Shown piece after piece: positions 61,901 to 64,000 of a DNA stretch of 64,000 bases. The stretch is from Pseudomonas putida W15Oct28 (GTDB lineage Bacteria > Pseudomonadota > Gammaproteobacteria > Pseudomonadales > Pseudomonadaceae), in assembly GCF_000708715.2 (NCBI RefSeq), contig NZ_JENB01000004.1, positions 148,708-212,707 of the forward strand, in the 5' to 3' direction. Below the pieces are notes generated by a model, which was given only the letters and a program-made list of their open reading frames with translations, had not been told where the DNA came from and ran no database searches. The translations under genes were made by a program, and so were the position numbers. Position 1 is the stretch's first letter. Each line of letters begins with the position of its first letter.

Positions 61901-61929
61901 CCTGCCAGCCAGCGCAAGAAGGACCTGCC

Positions 61930-62409
61930 ATGCACCTGACCCACCGCCCCGTCCGGCCTGAAGACATCCCCGTCATCTGCAGCCTCCCGCAGACCCCGGA
62001 CGAGCTGTTCTACATGTTCCCCAAAGCCACCTACCCCCTCACCCCCGACCAGTTGAGCGACGCCATAGCCCAACGCAGCGGCTCCACGGTAGTGGAAGGT
62101 AACGGCGCTGTTTTGGCCTTCGCCAACTTCTACAAAGCCGAACACGGCGGCGTATGCGCCCTGGGCAACGTGGTCGTGGCCCCCAGCGCCCGCGGCCTTG
62201 GTGTAGCGCGTTATCTGGTAACCGCCATGAACGAGCTGGCCCGTCAGCAGTACAGCGCCCGGGAGGTCTGGGTGTCATGCTTCAATCACAACACCGCCGG
62301 CTTGCTGCTTTATCTACAGCTGGGCTTTACACCGTTCGGCATCGAGGAGCGGCAGGCGTGGGACGGCACGCGGGTAGCGTTGGTGCAGATGAAGCAAATA
62401 CTGACTTGA
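61930..62409 (+). CDS. GNAT-family N-acetyltransferase
   Basis: 159 residues from the ATG at 61930 (AAGGA upstream). The acetyl-CoA motif A is VVVAPSARGLGVARYLVTAM, with motif B NHNTAGLLLYLQLGFTPFGI. Substrate unknown. The gene begins 30 bases after a REP pair, which may carry part of its promoter region. Confidence 0.88.
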   Translation: MHLTHRPVRPEDIPVICSLPQTPDELFYMFPKATYPLTPDQLSDAIAQRSGSTVVEGNGAVLAFANFYKAEHGGVCALGNVVVAPSARGLGVARYLVTAMNELARQQYSAREVWVSCFNHNTAGLLLYLQLGFTPFGIEERQAWDGTRVALVQMKQILT

Positions 62410-62419
62410 CCGAGCTGGA

Positions 62420-62716
62420 TCAGCGGGTCATTGCATGTGGCTGAACGAGAAGGTCCACTCCCAGGGCACGAATGACCCTCAATACAGTGTCAAAGCGAGG
62501 CTTCGCGCCAGGGCTCAGCGCCTTGTACAGGCTTTCTCTACCCAGCCCGCTCTCCGTAGCAATATGTGTCATGCCCCGTGCACGAGCGATATGGCCAAGT
62601 GCTCGAATGATTTCCTCGGTATCGCCATCTGATAGCACCTGGTTAAGGTATTCACTGATTGCCTCATCGCTGCTCAACAAGGCTGCCATATCAAACGGGA
62701 TCAATTTTTCGCTCAT
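62420..62716 (-). CDS. Putative addiction-module antidote (HI1420/HigA-like HTH)
   Basis: 98 residues from the ATG at 62716, with GGAGATGAA upstream. The helix-turn-helix (THIATESGLGRESLYKALSP) and C-terminal FDTVLRVIRALGVDLLVQP match the antidote family that pairs with RelE-like HI1419 toxins. The toxin gene would be expected just upstream (62720-63030), but that stretch contains only the start of a divergent channel gene and an unrelated frame. It therefore looks orphaned. Confidence 0.82.
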   Translation of the reverse strand: MSEKLIPFDMAALLSSDEAISEYLNQVLSDGDTEEIIRALGHIARARGMTHIATESGLGRESLYKALSPGAKPRFDTVLRVIRALGVDLLVQPHAMTR

Positions 62717-62924
62717 TTCATCTCCTTCAGCAGCCTGCAAAGTTCTCCATCCTTTCAACGAGAAACATCAAATCATCATCCAATCGTATCCATATAGATA
62801 CAAGCATTCAAGTCGGACCCGCCTTTCGCCACAGCCACAAAAATCCCTTGCAACATACAACCCTCGAACCTTCGCCGAGCCTCGACGTCCGATCCTGCAT
62901 CCCCCGCGTTTCGAGGTACCCCGC

Positions 62925-63818
62925 GTGAAAGACATCATCACCCGCAAGTACCGCCTGGTCGTGAAGACCATCGGCTACATCGGCTGGTCGCTGTTCTGGC
63001 TGCTGATCTGGGATGTGCTGGTCACCATCGATTTCATGCTGTTCTTCAACAGCAAGTTCACCCTGCCGCTGATCCCGTTGACTTTGCTGGGCTCGGCGCT
63101 GGTGGTGCTGGTGAGTTTTCGCAACAGCAGCGCCTACAACCGCTGGTGGGAGGCACGCACGTTGTGGGGGGCACTGGTGAACGGGTCGCGCAGCTTCGCG
63201 CGGCAGACGCTGACCCTGATCGATGACACGGAGGATGGCCTGAACCCGGTCAAGGCCACGTTGCTGCGCCGGCATATCGCCTATGTGAACTGCCTGGCGG
63301 CGCACCTGAAGGGTGAACCGTGCCCGGACGAGTTGATGGCGTTCATTCCACCGGCAGAATTCGAGCGGCGCAACCGTTCGAACAACTTCGCCAATGACAT
63401 TCTCGGCGGTTCGGCGGCCTTGCTGGCCCGGGAATACCAGGCCGGGCGGCTGGACAGTATCCGGCTGGCCAGGCTGGAGTCGACGCTGGTAGACCTGTCC
63501 AATGCCCAGGGTGGCATGGAGCGGATCGCCAACACCCCGCTGCCCTACCCTTATGTGTATTTTCCGCGGCTGTTCATCACCTTGTTCTGTTTGATCGTGC
63601 CGGTGGGGCTGGTGGAATCGCTGGGTTGGTTTACGCCGCTGGCATCGACGGTAGTAGGGTTCATGCTGCTGGCTATCGAACGGATCGGGACTGATTTGCA
63701 GAGCCCGTTCAGGTTCAGTGAGCACCAGATCCAGATGGATACCATTTGCGAGACGATCGAGCGGAACCTGGAGTCGATGCAGCGGGAGGCGCAGTGTGCT
63801 GAGGGTGTGGGGGCCTGA
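62925..63818 (+). CDS. Bestrophin-like chloride channel (UPF0187 / RFP-TM family)
   Basis: 297 residues from a GTG at 62925, with GAGG eight bases upstream; the open frame to the left is not family-like. Four membrane segments: about 15-35, 40-62, 205-225 and 235-255 (YIGWSLFWLLIWDVLVTIDF, LPLIPLTLLGSALVVLVSFR, RLFITLFCLIVPVGLVESLG). The bestrophin signature FRNSSAYNRWWEAR is present. Bacterial bestrophins are pentameric ion channels, cation- or anion-selective depending on the member. The gene stands alone. Confidence 0.9.
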   Translation: MKDIITRKYRLVVKTIGYIGWSLFWLLIWDVLVTIDFMLFFNSKFTLPLIPLTLLGSALVVLVSFRNSSAYNRWWEARTLWGALVNGSRSFARQTLTLIDDTEDGLNPVKATLLRRHIAYVNCLAAHLKGEPCPDELMAFIPPAEFERRNRSNNFANDILGGSAALLAREYQAGRLDSIRLARLESTLVDLSNAQGGMERIANTPLPYPYVYFPRLFITLFCLIVPVGLVESLGWFTPLASTVVGFMLLAIERIGTDLQSPFRFSEHQIQMDTICETIERNLESMQREAQCAEGVGA

Positions 63819-63826
63819 GGTATTTT

Positions 63827-63868
63827 GGGGCTGCTTTGCAGCCCATCGCGACACAAGGCCGCTCCTAT
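63827..63868. repeat. Single REP element (GCGACACAAGGCCGC type)
   Basis: GGGGCTGCTTTGCAGCCCAT followed by the GCGACACAAGGCCGCTCCTA core, without a mirror partner in the remaining bases of the window. It follows the channel gene. Confidence 0.85.
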
Positions 63869-64000
63869 GTATGGACTCGCCCACACTGTCTAGCCGCTTT
63901 TGAACATAGGAACCCGGTTGCATCTATGTATCAGGCCTATTCGAGGAAGTTTTTCACTTCTGGCCAACATCGTGGTGAGCTCGCAGCGTGCCGTTTACAT
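63869..64000. other. Window end, no feature recognised
   Basis: The last 130 bases show no gene start or structure that I can recognise. Confidence 0.3.

Noticed and set aside
62472..62924. Long upstream extension of the bestrophin-like channel
   Set aside because: It overlaps the antidote gene on the other strand, has no membrane segment of the family, and a GTG at 62925 has its own ribosome site.

Overview
The window is a high-GC chromosomal segment of a Pseudomonas, almost certainly of the P. putida group. The evidence is gene content and order: the isc operon preceded by trmJ and cysE and followed by ndk, the rlmN-pilW-rodZ-ispG-hisS-bamB-der string, queA-tgt-yajC-secDF next to a tRNA-Leu, and a piuA/piuC siderophore locus beside speC. 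Two families of REP-type inverted repeats, typical of this group, sit between genes. No rRNA, CRISPR array, integrase, transposase or insertion sequence was found. The assignment is from remembered synteny, not from a search.

Layout. 1-6457: the end of an OprD-family porin, then a dipeptide ABC transporter operon (dppA-B-C-D-F). 6597-11578: a 24-residue membrane peptide and a membrane protein on the minus strand, then an AraC-type regulator, an FAD amine oxidase, a cupin and a polyamine-type binding protein. 11731-13904: prfC, an XRE antitoxin and the remnant of its toxin gene. 14308-17753: a quaternary-amine (osmoprotectant) ABC transporter. 17859-21876: an ECF sigma factor, anti-sigma factor and TonB receptor signalling set. 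22371-30446: speC, then the iron locus (Sel1 protein, PiuC dioxygenase, PiuA receptor, PepSY/flavodoxin reductase). 30615-41992: housekeeping genes on the minus strand (omega-amidase, methionine aminotransferase, der, bamB, a YfgM-like protein, hisS, ispG, rodZ, pilW, rlmN, ndk). 42226-47759: the Fe-S assembly operon iscR-S-U-A-hscB-hscA-fdx-iscX, read right to left. 47939-50453: cysE, trmJ and the divergent suhB. 50668-56735: a glycine-zipper protein, secF, secD, yajC, tgt and queA. 56843-64000: tRNA-Leu(CAA), then a more variable stretch with a broken abiE toxin-antitoxin locus, an exported RidA with a Tat-exported FAD oxidase, a VOC protein, a serine-protease-like lipoprotein, an acetyltransferase, an orphan antidote and a bestrophin-like channel.

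How it works together. Several systems form pathways: peptide uptake through a porin and the Dpp permease; iron uptake through two TonB receptors, one controlled by a sigma/anti-sigma pair and one accompanied by a dioxygenase and a reductase; methionine salvage by an aminotransferase and omega-amidase encoded by overlapping genes; Fe-S biogenesis with two IscR-type operators on its own promoter; and queuosine synthesis joined to Sec export genes.

The points most worth a second look are three decayed or orphaned toxin-antitoxin loci, one of them cut off at a second copy of the tRNA-Leu terminator; a possible leader peptide in front of speC; a perfect 19-base palindrome upstream of piuA; a 143-base inverted repeat that ends at the iscX stop codon; and a probable periplasmic oxidase/RidA pair.
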